NCBI GenBank assembly: GCA_045599645.1
Contig: JAZRWI010000055.1
Coordinates: 1-64,000, forward strand
Direction: 5' to 3'
DNA from: RUG334 sp045599645
GTDB lineage: Bacteria > Muiribacteriota > Ozemobacteria > Ozemobacterales > Ozemobacteraceae
DNA length: 64,000 bases
Every line of letters starts with the position of its first letter. The stretch's first letter is position 1. A program made the translations under genes and the position numbers. Below are positions 17,164 to 26,185 of this stretch, in pieces. The notes beneath the pieces were generated by a model. It did not search any database, had not been told where the DNA came from, and saw only the letters and a program-made list of their open reading frames with translations.

Positions 17164-17634
17164 TTATTCTTCTTCCGGTTTGGTTTTTATGCTGCCGAAG
17201 AGCTTTGTACATTTCTTTCGCTGAGATACTGTTAATTCAGGAATCCATCTGTATCTTAACTGATTGGACATGAATTCTGCTGTAATCAGGAAACCTTTTC
17301 TTGTTTCGATAGTGAAGATATCTGCATTTTTCTTTGGTTTATCGAATGCAAAACCACGTTCAGCACAGTATGATTTGTAAAATTCACAGCACTGTTCAAA
17401 TGTAGTTCCTACATTAATGTCGCATTCACCAAATAATTCTCTATCAGCGTCTGTAAGACGTTCAGAGTATGGTGGCATTGGAAGCACTACGTCTACGCCC
17501 TTCATGTCGTAAATCATAATATTTCCTTTTGCGCGGAAGGCTGTATAACCGAAATACCCTAGAGCGCAGACTAGTAAGAACAAAATAAACGTATTAAGGG
17601 CAGCTCCGCCTTTTTTGTTAAAATATTTAAGCAT
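17164..17634 (-). CDS. Membrane-anchored protein of unknown function
   Basis: The ATG at 17634 lies at good distance behind GAGGTG; a GTG at 17643 overlaps that site. The 156-residue product has one N-terminal membrane helix (FILFLLVCALGYFGYTAF, about residues 13-32). A small outer domain follows with three cysteines in GECDINVGTTFEQCCEFYKS. The last 15 residues are basic and acidic. No family is recognised. It is transcribed alone, downstream of the deoxyhypusine-synthase-like gene but behind that gene's terminator. Confidence 0.6.
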   Translation of the reverse strand: MLKYFNKKGGAALNTFILFLLVCALGYFGYTAFRAKGNIMIYDMKGVDVVLPMPPYSERLTDADRELFGECDINVGTTFEQCCEFYKSYCAERGFAFDKPKKNADIFTIETRKGFLITAEFMSNQLRYRWIPELTVSQRKKCTKLFGSIKTKPEEE

Positions 17635-17689
17635 AATAATCACCTCACGTTGAATGTATTATTATATGAAAAAAAATCAAGACAAAAAA

Positions 17690-17723
17690 AATACCTGCTA
17701 TAAAAATAGCAGGTATTTTTTTT
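17690..17723 (-). terminator. Terminator hairpin after the deoxyhypusine-synthase-like gene
   Basis: AAATACCTGCTA and TAGCAGGTATTT form a stem around TAAAAA. T-runs follow on both strands, so it could work in either direction; the gene it serves ends at 17734 on the minus strand. Confidence 0.85.
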
Positions 17724-17733
17724 ACTTAATTAA

Positions 17734-18714
17734 TTACCAACCAAGAACGTAAGCGAAAAGTAATGGAGCTACGATAGTTGCGTCAGATTCGATAATGAAT
17801 CTTGGAGTATCCTTAGAAAGCTTGCCCCATGTAATCTTTTCATTTGGAACAGCACCAGAATAAGAACCATAAGAAGTGGTGCAGTCAGAAATCTGGCAGA
17901 AATAAGCCCAAAGTGGAGTGCCCTTCCAACCAAGATCCTGTTCCATCATTGGAACACAACAGATTGGGAAATCGCCTGCAGTGCCGCCGCCAATCTGGAA
18001 GAAACCGCAGCCTTGACCGCCGCCGTTCTTTTTATACCAGTCGCAGAGGAACATCATGGTTTCGATACCATTCTTAATCATAGACTTGGAAGCATCGAAT
18101 TCACCCTTAATGCAGTGTGCAGTGTAGATGTTTGCTGTAGTGCAGTCTTCCCATGCTGGAACCAATATCGGGATATTCTTTTCGCAAGCTGCAAGAACCC
18201 AGCTGTCCTTTGGATCTATTTCGTAGTATTTTTCAAGAACGCCGCTTCTGAGCAAACGATAAATTACTTCCCAGGCGAAAAGTCTTTCACCTTTAGCTTT
18301 CATGTCGTTCCAAATGTCAACCAGATGGTCTTCAAGACGACGGAATGCTTCTTCTTCTGGGATACAAGTATCTGTTACACGGTTGTAGTGATTTTCAAGA
18401 AGTTTGTGTTCTTCTTCCGGAGTGAGGTCACGATAGTTTGGAACTCTGTAGTAGTGATTGTGAGCTACAAGGTTCATTACGTCTTCTTCGAGGTTGTTAG
18501 CAGAACAACAAACGATAGAAATCTTATCCTGACGGATCATTTCAGCAAGTGAAAGACCGATTTCAGCAGTACTCATAGCACCAGCCATAGCGAGCATCAT
18601 TTTGCCGCCTTTGTTGATGTGTTCATCATAAGCCTTGGCAGCATCCATTAAAGCTGCAGAGTTGAAGTGGCGGTAGTGATGACTAATGAATTGAGAAATA
18701 GGACCTTTGGCCAT
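17734..18714 (-). CDS. Deoxyhypusine-synthase-like enzyme
   Basis: The 326-residue protein belongs to the NAD-dependent deoxyhypusine/homospermidine synthase-like family. Blocks seen are MMLAMAGAMSTAEIGLSLAE at the N-terminus, VPAWEDCTTANIYTAH in the middle, and FFQIGGGTAGDFPICCVPMM. The C-terminus reads ITWGKLSKDT followed by ESDATIVAPLL, which aligns with the human enzyme around its active-site lysine (K329 in WGKI), so that lysine is present. Bacteria lack eIF5A; family members outside archaea and eukaryotes are thought to act on polyamines. The real substrate here is unknown. Start ATG follows AGGAGACA. It has its own promoter and terminator. Confidence 0.85.
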   Translation of the reverse strand: MAKGPISQFISHHYRHFNSAALMDAAKAYDEHINKGGKMMLAMAGAMSTAEIGLSLAEMIRQDKISIVCCSANNLEEDVMNLVAHNHYYRVPNYRDLTPEEEHKLLENHYNRVTDTCIPEEEAFRRLEDHLVDIWNDMKAKGERLFAWEVIYRLLRSGVLEKYYEIDPKDSWVLAACEKNIPILVPAWEDCTTANIYTAHCIKGEFDASKSMIKNGIETMMFLCDWYKKNGGGQGCGFFQIGGGTAGDFPICCVPMMEQDLGWKGTPLWAYFCQISDCTTSYGSYSGAVPNEKITWGKLSKDTPRFIIESDATIVAPLLFAYVLGW

Positions 18715-18769
18715 TACATTGTCTCCTGTAAAATTAAACTATGTACGGCATAACAGAACCGACTGTAAA

Positions 18770-18799
18770 TTTATACAACTTATATGCTTTAAATGTCAA
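18770..18799 (-). promoter_or_regulatory. Sigma70-type promoter of the deoxyhypusine-synthase-like gene
   Basis: On the minus strand TTGACA (18799-18794) and TATAAA (18775-18770) are 18 bp apart, about 55 bp before the start codon. Confidence 0.65.
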
Positions 18800-18886
18800 G
18801 AAAAGAATATTCTATGCAGACCAAGGGCTTGGCCTGCGGGGTTGAAGGGGGGGATACACACAAAGAGACTGGGGGACTTGCGTGGG

Positions 18887-21724
18887 CTAGTAATTGCGCA
18901 GTGTTAGAAGTTCGTATAATGGGAATGTTCTGTTGGTGCGCCCTTTGATTGTTAAGCGTTCAATAAACTGGAGTCGTCCTGCACCCTGTAAAAGTCTGAT
19001 TGTGTGGGGGCAGACAAGAATACCGGTATTCTGGGCTTTTGTGGCTTGAACCTTTAATCTGGCAGCAAGATTGACAGGATTGCCAATAACTGTATAGTCT
19101 AGTTTACCATTTCTTGAACCTATTTTCCCAGATACTGCGTCACCAGAGCCGATACCCATGATGAGCCTGAATTCTGGAAATTCGTTCTTTAATCTGTTAT
19201 TTATTGCTAAGGCTGTTCTGCAGGCATTAATAGCTATATTATCTTTATCAGATTTTTTTCTGAAAACTACCATTACAGTATCTTCAATCAGTTTATCTAT
19301 TTGTCCACTATTTGCGGTTGCTAATTCGTCAACGGTATCTACCAGTTTGCTAATCACCGAAGTTATGGTTTCAGCCGGATACTGGCTTAATTCCTTTTCG
19401 CCTTTAAGTGCACAGAATAATATGCTTACTGAAATACGTTCTCCGCCTGGCTGTAATTGCAGATCACTATTAGAAATCTCTTTTATGACGTCCTGAGAAA
19501 CGTAATTTGTCATTTTTTCTTTTTGAAGCAGCGCATCGGTCATTTCATTAAATGAATCACTTAGTGTTTCAAATTCGTCGCGCGATTTCCATTCTATTTT
19601 ATTGGTATAATCGCCTTGTCCAACCTTTTCTGCAGCTTTCTTCAGTTGCTTTAACGGTGTTATGATTATGCCACTGAGAACTAGTGATAATGCTAATATG
19701 AGTAGTAGTGTATATATGATTATTTCCGTGATATCTATGGAATTATCAGAAAAGGTATTGTCTGACAGCTCTGCTACGCTTAATGCTATGCTATTAACCT
19801 TACTGATGTAATTACCGGATATTACAGCATTACCAAGATCCCATGAGCGTTTGCTCTTGGAGGTTATAAGCTCATTGACTTTATCTATTACCAGGTCAAA
19901 TGGGAAATCGTTAGTTGTTAATGTTTTGGCAATATCTTGAAGCATGCCGTCTTCAGATAACGGGAAAATGGCAGTTTTGACAGAATATTGTCCCATTCGT
20001 TTCTCCGAGAATAGGCTAGGTGAGCGCTTCCTTAGAATTTGCATAATATTTTCTGTATCAAATTTTACTAAGACAGAGCCCAAAGGTGTTATTGTGTTTG
20101 ATGATTCTTGGAAAATAGGAAATATGGAATACAATGAATTGGGTTCACTAGGGACTGATGAATAAATTTTTCCTATATTCGTCAGTATAAGGCCCATGCC
20201 TTCAGGAGAAAATTGTAGATTGCCCTCTAAGTGAACATATGAGGGGATTTTGGAAAAATCTATAGTATCAAATGCTTTCTGTAAACCAAAATTAGCTATT
20301 CTCTTTGCATCGCGACTAATCTGTGACAGACTGTCATTTTCTGTAGTAGCTATAACTTTTTCTTCATTAGAATTGTAGCAATATGATATTAGTGTGGCAT
20401 CTATATTGGGTAACCATTCTTTAAGCTTCTGCCGCAAATCATCTTCGCTCAGGTTGATAATGCTATTTCTTAAATCGGCAATAGATAATTCTTTATTGCT
20501 GATAAAGGCTTCTATTGCTTTTTCTATAACATTTAACTGTATTTCGGTGAATTGTTGAATTTCTATTTTATTATATTCCTGGGTATAGTAAAAATTATAA
20601 TATGCAGCAAGTCCAAATGATGCAAAAGGTATCAATACTGCTGCGGAGATACATATGACAACTCTTGTCAGAATTCTTATATTTCCTGTGTAGCCGAAAA
20701 AAGAAATGTTAATAAGAGCTAAGCTAGCTAATAAAACTAATAACATTAATGGAAATTTTAAATTATTTATTGTATCTCTCATTGGATGCTGTAATAATTT
20801 GGCGGGAATTGTTATTTTGTTTTGTGGAAAAGTGCTTTTGTATTTATCCAGATTAAATGGATAATACGTATTCTGGGTAATGTATCGAATAAGAAATTCT
20901 TCAGAAGTGCTACAATAGATAGATAAGCCATAATCAGAATCAAATTCATACTTAAGTGATTCAACCCGATCTTCAGAGGTTGTCACGATATGACTTATGA
21001 ATAATCCGTTTGAGTTTTCTTCTTGATTAGCTGTTTTCAAAATATCTTTTATTGATATATCCTGATTTCTAATTAGCAATAATAAATAATTTCCATTACT
21101 ATCCTTGGTATTAAAGGTTTTGAAATAGCCTGTCATTTTATGTAATGATGGCTTGCCTGAAAGAATTGGTGTTGACTTGTTCGGTAGCATACGTATTCCA
21201 CCCGCTGCTAACAGGAACTGCTGGAAATAGGTTGTGTTACGGGTAATCTGTTTTGAATCTGTTATTTGGGAAGCTAAACATTTCATATAACCTTTTATGG
21301 AGGTTTTTGAATACATTCCCAGTTCTGATTTCAAAGAAGGATTGATAAAAGCATCAAGAGTTTCATTTTTATCGTTAAAATAAAACAACGCTGCGACATC
21401 AGATTTTAGATGGCGTTTTAATGAATTAGCTAAGTTTTCTGCAGTATAGCTTGACGGTGAAGCTTCTGTATTGGGGAAATTTCTGAGCTTGTAATCAATA
21501 TAATAATCCGTTGTCTGTCTTTTGGAGTAATTAGCTGCTTCATCTAACAACTGGATTTTTGCTTTGGATAGAATTCTTTTTTCACTTTCAGATAGAAAGG
21601 CCTCAGATACTATATTCATGCATAAATAAGGCAGAATTATCAATAATAGCCAAATACAGAATAAAAGAAGTTTATTGGAATCAAGCTTGGCTTGAATTTT
21701 AATTTGTTCAAGATTATTGTTCAA
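18887..21724 (-). CDS. HAMP/class III cyclase-domain receptor, C2-like half
   Basis: Membrane helices lie near the N-terminus (LLLFCIWLLLIILPYLCM), mid-protein (LMLLVLLASLALINISFF and a following pair) and before a HAMP domain. A class III nucleotide cyclase domain ends the protein. Numbering from the TTG at 21724 (behind AGGGAG), the first metal aspartate is replaced: FCAL (about 770-773) stands where FADI is expected. The second aspartate, D815 in LIEDTV, is kept. N885 and R889 (VNLAAR) and K927 (IKGR) are present, as is K811. This is the pattern of the C2 half of animal adenylyl cyclases. A GTG at 21769 is an alternative start. It overlaps the upstream cyclase gene, suggesting coupled synthesis. 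Confidence 0.85.
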   Translation of the reverse strand: MNNNLEQIKIQAKLDSNKLLLFCIWLLLIILPYLCMNIVSEAFLSESEKRILSKAKIQLLDEAANYSKRQTTDYYIDYKLRNFPNTEASPSSYTAENLANSLKRHLKSDVAALFYFNDKNETLDAFINPSLKSELGMYSKTSIKGYMKCLASQITDSKQITRNTTYFQQFLLAAGGIRMLPNKSTPILSGKPSLHKMTGYFKTFNTKDSNGNYLLLLIRNQDISIKDILKTANQEENSNGLFISHIVTTSEDRVESLKYEFDSDYGLSIYCSTSEEFLIRYITQNTYYPFNLDKYKSTFPQNKITIPAKLLQHPMRDTINNLKFPLMLLVLLASLALINISFFGYTGNIRILTRVVICISAAVLIPFASFGLAAYYNFYYTQEYNKIEIQQFTEIQLNVIEKAIEAFISNKELSIADLRNSIINLSEDDLRQKLKEWLPNIDATLISYCYNSNEEKVIATTENDSLSQISRDAKRIANFGLQKAFDTIDFSKIPSYVHLEGNLQFSPEGMGLILTNIGKIYSSVPSEPNSLYSIFPIFQESSNTITPLGSVLVKFDTENIMQILRKRSPSLFSEKRMGQYSVKTAIFPLSEDGMLQDIAKTLTTNDFPFDLVIDKVNELITSKSKRSWDLGNAVISGNYISKVNSIALSVAELSDNTFSDNSIDITEIIIYTLLLILALSLVLSGIIITPLKQLKKAAEKVGQGDYTNKIEWKSRDEFETLSDSFNEMTDALLQKEKMTNYVSQDVIKEISNSDLQLQPGGERISVSILFCALKGEKELSQYPAETITSVISKLVDTVDELATANSGQIDKLIEDTVMVVFRKKSDKDNIAINACRTALAINNRLKNEFPEFRLIMGIGSGDAVSGKIGSRNGKLDYTVIGNPVNLAARLKVQATKAQNTGILVCPHTIRLLQGAGRLQFIERLTIKGRTNRTFPLYELLTLRNY

Positions 21725-24700
21725 TGCTAAGCTCCCTGCAAAAGACTTCCTGGTTTTCTGATGGTTCACAGACCTTAAGCTTATCTGAAATCTTATCGTA
21801 TGTGTTTTTATCTATGAATATCTTGCTGGAAACAGCACTCTTAGTTTTTGCTTCTAAGGCTTCTGCTTCTTTTAATATTGGTCCCATTAATAAAAATTCT
21901 CGTCTTCTGGCTTTCTGTCCGGCAAAGCCTATCATAACACTGCCTGTGGCAAGGCCAATACCGTTTTCAATAGTGAATAACCCTTGTTTGGAGCGTTCTT
22001 CATTGAATTGTTTCAAGCTTTCACGCATTTCCAAGGCAGCTTTGCAAGCATTTAGCGCATGCTCCGGGCTTTTTTCCCCATAAAATGCAGCAGATATGGC
22101 ATCGCCAATAATTTTTTCGATTGAGCCACCGTATTTGGTTATTGCTTTTTCCATTAGTGTAAAATAATCATTCAAAAGGCTTACAACAACTTCAGGTTCA
22201 TTTTTTTCTGATATTGTAGTGAAACTTCTAATATCAGAACTTAATATCGTAACATCGGCACTTGTAATTGTGTTGTTATTGTTGGTAGCAAGACTGTTAT
22301 AAAGCTTATCTGATACAAAACGTCTGAGCTTTTCGCGTTCACAAAGACCTTCTGACATTTTATTAAAGGAATCACTGAGTTCTTCCATTTCATCGCCCGT
22401 TTCTATTTTTGTATTTACATTAAAATGCCCATTGCTTATTTCTGTTACAAATTTTGTTAGGGCGTTAATCGGAGCTAACAGGGCACCAACTAGGAGGTCA
22501 GATAATAACGCTATGGCTAATATTGCATAAATTACTAAAAGTAAAGCGAATAATTTACTTGAGAAAAAGGTTAAATCTTTATTTGGTATTATTGCTGCAG
22601 CTGTCAGAAGTAAGGCGCTGTCACGTATATAATTCCATTTTTTTATTATAATACTATCGGGGGTATAACTTATTTCAGTATCAGATGATTTCTTATTTAA
22701 GGCTTTTTGAGCAGCACCTTTGAGCAGTGGATAATATGGATATGGTGCCTTCAGAGGAGTTATTTCCACAAAATTGGCTTCAGTGCGATTAAAAATGCCG
22801 TATTCAATGCGAGCATTGCCAATTTGCTGTGATAAGAGTGATAAATTTGGATTTATTATTTTTGCCCACAGAACTTTACCAATTTCATAAATAGCTACCG
22901 TAGATAATACTATAAAATCAGGATTATTTGGCGAATTTTTGTCTGATACGAGCATATAGGAAACCTTGTTGCTTAAGGCTATATTTTCACTGGGTATTAT
23001 ATGACTTTCACGCGCCAATATGTTTTGGTTGTTATAGGCCTTTGTATAAGAATCAGTGTAACTTGAAAGCAGTATATACTGCTCATTATTCTTAATATTT
23101 TGAAGAGTGCTTTCGTCAAGCAGACGCATATCACTCATGATTTTATACATATTAATTATTGAAGAGAATTTTACGGAAAAGGTATTCTTGGTTTTACCCA
23201 AATCGGCTAAGTTGCCTGATTTATCTAATAAGTAGATTTTGGCAATTATTTCTGATTTTTTTTGCCCTGGTATTAATCTATCGTTCTTTAGGGAGCCCCA
23301 AAAGTAATCAGAAGAATTTTCGTAGTATTTTTGGCTGATAAATTGTTTGAATTCAAGAAGATTAATATTGGCGTCCGTCAATATATCATTTTTGTATTTG
23401 CTTAGAAGAGCAAGTCTTTCTGCCATCGTATTTTCTATACTATTGATAAGGAGAGTTTGCTCTTTTTCTGAGACAAGAATATATATGCACCATAGACCTG
23501 TTACTGGTATTATTACTGCCATTAGAACAATAGCCCTAACTTTTAAAGGAAGTAAAACCCTTGGACTAATAAAGCTAAATATACTATTAAGCAGAATAAC
23601 GCATAATAAAGCGATTATTATGCATATAATAATATTGCAGTATTTTTGATATTCCTGAAAATTATTGGTTAATTCACTTTTTGCAATTGAAACGGATATG
23701 GCATTGTTGTTTATGAAATTTTTATATTTTAGGTATTCTTCCGGATTAAATTTTTTATGGCTTTCTAAATAGTTTGAAAAATATGAAGGGAAAGGGATTT
23801 TATAGGTTATGGTATTTTCATCAGTTTCCCAAGCAGGAGCTTTTATTGATTCTTTTAATATATTTCTGGTTGTTAGTAAGTTTTCTTTATCTAAGCTATT
23901 TCGGGTAATACTTTCCAAGAATTTCGAGATTGAAATATCAGAGCTTTTTACCATTATCAAATAGGTTCCAAGTATTTTAATAACATTATTACTTTCTTTT
24001 AACAATAAAGGGCAATAATATTGATAAATATTCTGGTTAATATTATTGGTTGAAAATGAACCATAACATGTTCTTGGATCGCTTAAGTCTAAATTGAACA
24101 AGGATATGCTTTTAGCACATTCATACATATAAGCGTTTGTGCGGGAGCCGTCATCTAAGGTATAGAGTTTTTCTATTATATTTATTTTATCATTAACATA
24201 TTGTCTGTTTGATTCAATAATAGGCTTAACTATTGGTTTATATGTAAAATAATTATAATTTCGCCCCAAGAAAGCGTTTACAAAATTATTCTTATATATT
24301 TCATCCTTAAAAATATGATTAGGATCATCTACTACAATGTCTTTAAAATCATAGCCACAGCTAATGAATAAAAATGGTTTTATACCATATTTTTCCATTA
24401 AAAATTGATTAGATTTTTTTATAAAATCAGTAGTGATATAGTCTGGTTCGCAGCCTTCTCCAAATGAAAATTTGTAATTATTATTATCCAGATCCGGGAA
24501 TTTAAAATATTCTTCAAGGTCCTTTAATGCTTTTTCAATATATGACTCTGGTTTCAAATCATCGCGAAATTTATTTATTGCGTTGAGAAGTCGTTCTTTA
24601 ACAAGCTCTTCATTTATTGAGGACTGGCGTTCAGCGAGATTTTTAAAATAAAAACTTAAATATAAAAGCGGAATTATTGAAAGAATAAAAACAAAAAAGA

Positions 24701-24740
24701 TTCCCAAGGCTTTTGAGAATCCTTTTTGTTTAATTTGCAT
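21714..24740 (-). CDS. HAMP/class III cyclase-domain receptor, C1-like half
   Basis: This 1008-residue protein has the same plan as its neighbour: an N-terminal membrane helix, a large outer region, helices at about 370-430, a second outer region, a helix at about 735-760, HAMP and a cyclase domain. Both metal aspartates are intact: D836 in SSDIRSFT and D880 in IIGDAIS. The transition-state Asn and Arg are lost: where VNLAAR is expected it reads ILKEAEA. The Lys-Gly motif near the end is lost too. Alone it should be inactive, but it could pair with the product of the next gene. It follows trmJ by 14 bp. A -10-like TATTAC lies 6 nt before the ATG. Confidence 0.85.
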   Translation of the reverse strand: MQIKQKGFSKALGIFFVFILSIIPLLYLSFYFKNLAERQSSINEELVKERLLNAINKFRDDLKPESYIEKALKDLEEYFKFPDLDNNNYKFSFGEGCEPDYITTDFIKKSNQFLMEKYGIKPFLFISCGYDFKDIVVDDPNHIFKDEIYKNNFVNAFLGRNYNYFTYKPIVKPIIESNRQYVNDKINIIEKLYTLDDGSRTNAYMYECAKSISLFNLDLSDPRTCYGSFSTNNINQNIYQYYCPLLLKESNNVIKILGTYLIMVKSSDISISKFLESITRNSLDKENLLTTRNILKESIKAPAWETDENTITYKIPFPSYFSNYLESHKKFNPEEYLKYKNFINNNAISVSIAKSELTNNFQEYQKYCNIIICIIIALLCVILLNSIFSFISPRVLLPLKVRAIVLMAVIIPVTGLWCIYILVSEKEQTLLINSIENTMAERLALLSKYKNDILTDANINLLEFKQFISQKYYENSSDYFWGSLKNDRLIPGQKKSEIIAKIYLLDKSGNLADLGKTKNTFSVKFSSIINMYKIMSDMRLLDESTLQNIKNNEQYILLSSYTDSYTKAYNNQNILARESHIIPSENIALSNKVSYMLVSDKNSPNNPDFIVLSTVAIYEIGKVLWAKIINPNLSLLSQQIGNARIEYGIFNRTEANFVEITPLKAPYPYYPLLKGAAQKALNKKSSDTEISYTPDSIIIKKWNYIRDSALLLTAAAIIPNKDLTFFSSKLFALLLVIYAILAIALLSDLLVGALLAPINALTKFVTEISNGHFNVNTKIETGDEMEELSDSFNKMSEGLCEREKLRRFVSDKLYNSLATNNNNTITSADVTILSSDIRSFTTISEKNEPEVVVSLLNDYFTLMEKAITKYGGSIEKIIGDAISAAFYGEKSPEHALNACKAALEMRESLKQFNEERSKQGLFTIENGIGLATGSVMIGFAGQKARRREFLLMGPILKEAEALEAKTKSAVSSKIFIDKNTYDKISDKLKVCEPSENQEVFCRELSIEQ

Positions 24741-24754
24741 TGCTTTGTAATATG

Positions 24755-25543
24755 TTATTTCTTTGGCCTTACGTATTTCTTCATGAAACCATTGAGATTG
24801 GAGAAGATACCCATAAGTATATTTACTTCGCGTGCGGTTGGGGAAGAACGATGGAAAAATGCTCTTAAAACCTGAAACAAATCGTCAGGATTTACAAGTG
24901 GTAAGAATTCGCACATACTGAGCACCCTCGTCATGTGGGCATATAGCTTAGCCAGTTCATCTGTTGTTGCTGGCTGTTCTAATGGGTCGTCAGCCTGAGC
25001 TTTTTTCAATGGAACTGGATTACCGAATTTCTGGAACAATTCATAGGCTATGAGTAATACTGCCTGTGAAAGATTGAGAGATGTGCAGGCTGTATCTGTT
25101 ACAACTCTCATGCAACCCATGCAATGCTGTAAATCGTCTTTGGTAAGACCCCATTCTTCACGACCGAAGAGAATTGAAACCGGGCCCTTTGCCAAAACCT
25201 TTTCTATTCTTTCGAGACCTTCCTGAACAGTATAGTTAGGTTCGTGATATTCACCACGTCTGTTTGCTGTTCCCAATACAAGGACGCTTCCTTGAATTGC
25301 TTCTGGTATAGTCTGGTATACCTTTGCGTTATTTAATAAATCCTGCGAATGCATGGCCATTTTTATGGCATCGCTGTTGAGTTCACAACCTGGTCTGACT
25401 AGACAAAGGTTATGAAGACCAAAGTTATTCATTGCACGGCAGGTGGAACCGATGTTCAATGGTCCCTGTGGTTCGACCAAAACAATACGTATATTATCTA
25501 ACAGCGGGTTTTGCTGTGGTTCTGGAAAATTCCTATCAGTCAC
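24755..25543 (-). CDS. trmJ: tRNA (cytidine/uridine-2'-O-)-methyltransferase TrmJ
   Basis: The protein is a SPOUT-family methyltransferase that 2'-O-methylates position 32 of tRNAs. Signatures are LVEPQGPLNIGSTCRAMNNF, the knot motif ILFGREEWGLTKDD and SLNLSQAVLLIAYELF. The length, about 260 residues, is normal for TrmJ and includes the C-terminal helical extension. I prefer GTG 25543 behind CCGGAG; a GTG at 25552 overlaps that site. The gene lies just behind tRNA-Val on the same strand and just ahead of the two cyclase genes. The adjacent tRNA has an unusual G at position 32, the position TrmJ modifies. Confidence 0.9.
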   Translation of the reverse strand: MTDRNFPEPQQNPLLDNIRIVLVEPQGPLNIGSTCRAMNNFGLHNLCLVRPGCELNSDAIKMAMHSQDLLNNAKVYQTIPEAIQGSVLVLGTANRRGEYHEPNYTVQEGLERIEKVLAKGPVSILFGREEWGLTKDDLQHCMGCMRVVTDTACTSLNLSQAVLLIAYELFQKFGNPVPLKKAQADDPLEQPATTDELAKLYAHMTRVLSMCEFLPLVNPDDLFQVLRAFFHRSSPTAREVNILMGIFSNLNGFMKKYVRPKK

Positions 25544-25603
25544 AATATTCACTCCGGATAAAACCTAGAAAATTTTTATTAATACATATATGTACATAAA
25601 AAA

Positions 25604-25677
25604 TAGGCTCGCTCGGATTCGAACCGAGGACCCCCACCATGTCACGGTGGTGCTCTAACCAACTGAGCCACGAGCCT
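25604..25677 (-). tRNA. tRNA-Val (anticodon GAC)
   Basis: The minus strand folds as a full cloverleaf: acceptor AGGCTCG/CGAGCCT, D stem GCTC/GAGC, anticodon stem CCACC/GGTGG with loop GTGACAT, five-base variable loop, and T arm CTCGG-TTCGAAT-CCGAG. With U at position 33 the anticodon is GAC, valine. The arm strongly resembles bacterial tRNA-Val(GAC) except for G at position 32, where a pyrimidine is usual. The CCA end is not encoded; the discriminator A is followed by a run of T. Confidence 0.93.
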
Positions 25678-25689
25678 TTGAACAAAAGC

Positions 25690-25718
25690 ATAATATCATG
25701 CCTTAATATAGTTGTCAA
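25690..25718 (-). promoter_or_regulatory. Strong sigma70-type promoter of tRNA-Val
   Basis: A perfect TTGACA (25718-25713) is 17 bp from TATTAT (25695-25690) on the minus strand; transcription would start just upstream of the tRNA 5' end at 25677. Confidence 0.85.
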
Positions 25719-25750
25719 CTCTTTTTTTTGTGGTTAAGTTATCAAAGTTA

Positions 25751-26185
25751 TCAAACTAGAACAGCATTAGCAAGATAGCATTCTTTTATATAATCACGCG
25801 GTTGGTAGTAAAAGTCGCTATTATAGTTAGAAATCCAATCATTTACTTTTGAAGAAAAAACATCTAATAGAGCGTCAATAGGATGACTTTGAGAAGCCGT
25901 ATCTTCAATTACTCTAGAATAAACTTCACCAATGTCCCAATAATCAGGAACAGTGTATTTACACTTACCTACATTGTCAAAATCACCAGCAGGAATATTG
26001 AACTTAGCAATAAAGTCATCTGCAACTTTCTCAATTGGCTCACAATGCAATATATCTGCATAATTATATATATGATTCAATACTTTTTTGCCCAGAAAAT
26101 TTACAAGTTCAGAACGTTTTAGACGCCTTTTTCGTCCAATATATTCTATTATGCTACAAATATAAAACAAAGAACTGCTATTCAT
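25751..26185 (-). CDS. Probable antitoxin partner of the DUF3990-type toxin
   Basis: This protein of about 144 residues is encoded right after the toxin, overlapping its last codons by 8 bp (ATG 26185, behind AGAGG). The N-terminal part (FYICSIIEYIGRKRRLKRSE, then NHIYNYADILHCEPIEKVADDF) resembles the small DUF3791-like helical proteins usually paired with DUF3990 toxins. Residues after about 80 extend beyond that family with a second helical region. Gene order is toxin first. The role as antitoxin is inferred from position and the weak family match. Confidence 0.6.
   Translation of the reverse strand: MNSSSLFYICSIIEYIGRKRRLKRSELVNFLGKKVLNHIYNYADILHCEPIEKVADDFIAKFNIPAGDFDNVGKCKYTVPDYWDIGEVYSRVIEDTASQSHPIDALLDVFSSKVNDWISNYNSDFYYQPRDYIKECYLANAVLV

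Noticed and set aside
18013..18552. A 179-codon plus-strand frame
   Set aside because: It lies antisense inside the deoxyhypusine-synthase-like gene, whose conserved blocks are clear.
18887..21724. Simple dead pseudo-cyclase
   Set aside because: It keeps the whole set of transition-state residues, and the adjacent protein has exactly the residues it lacks, so a heterodimer is more likely than decay.
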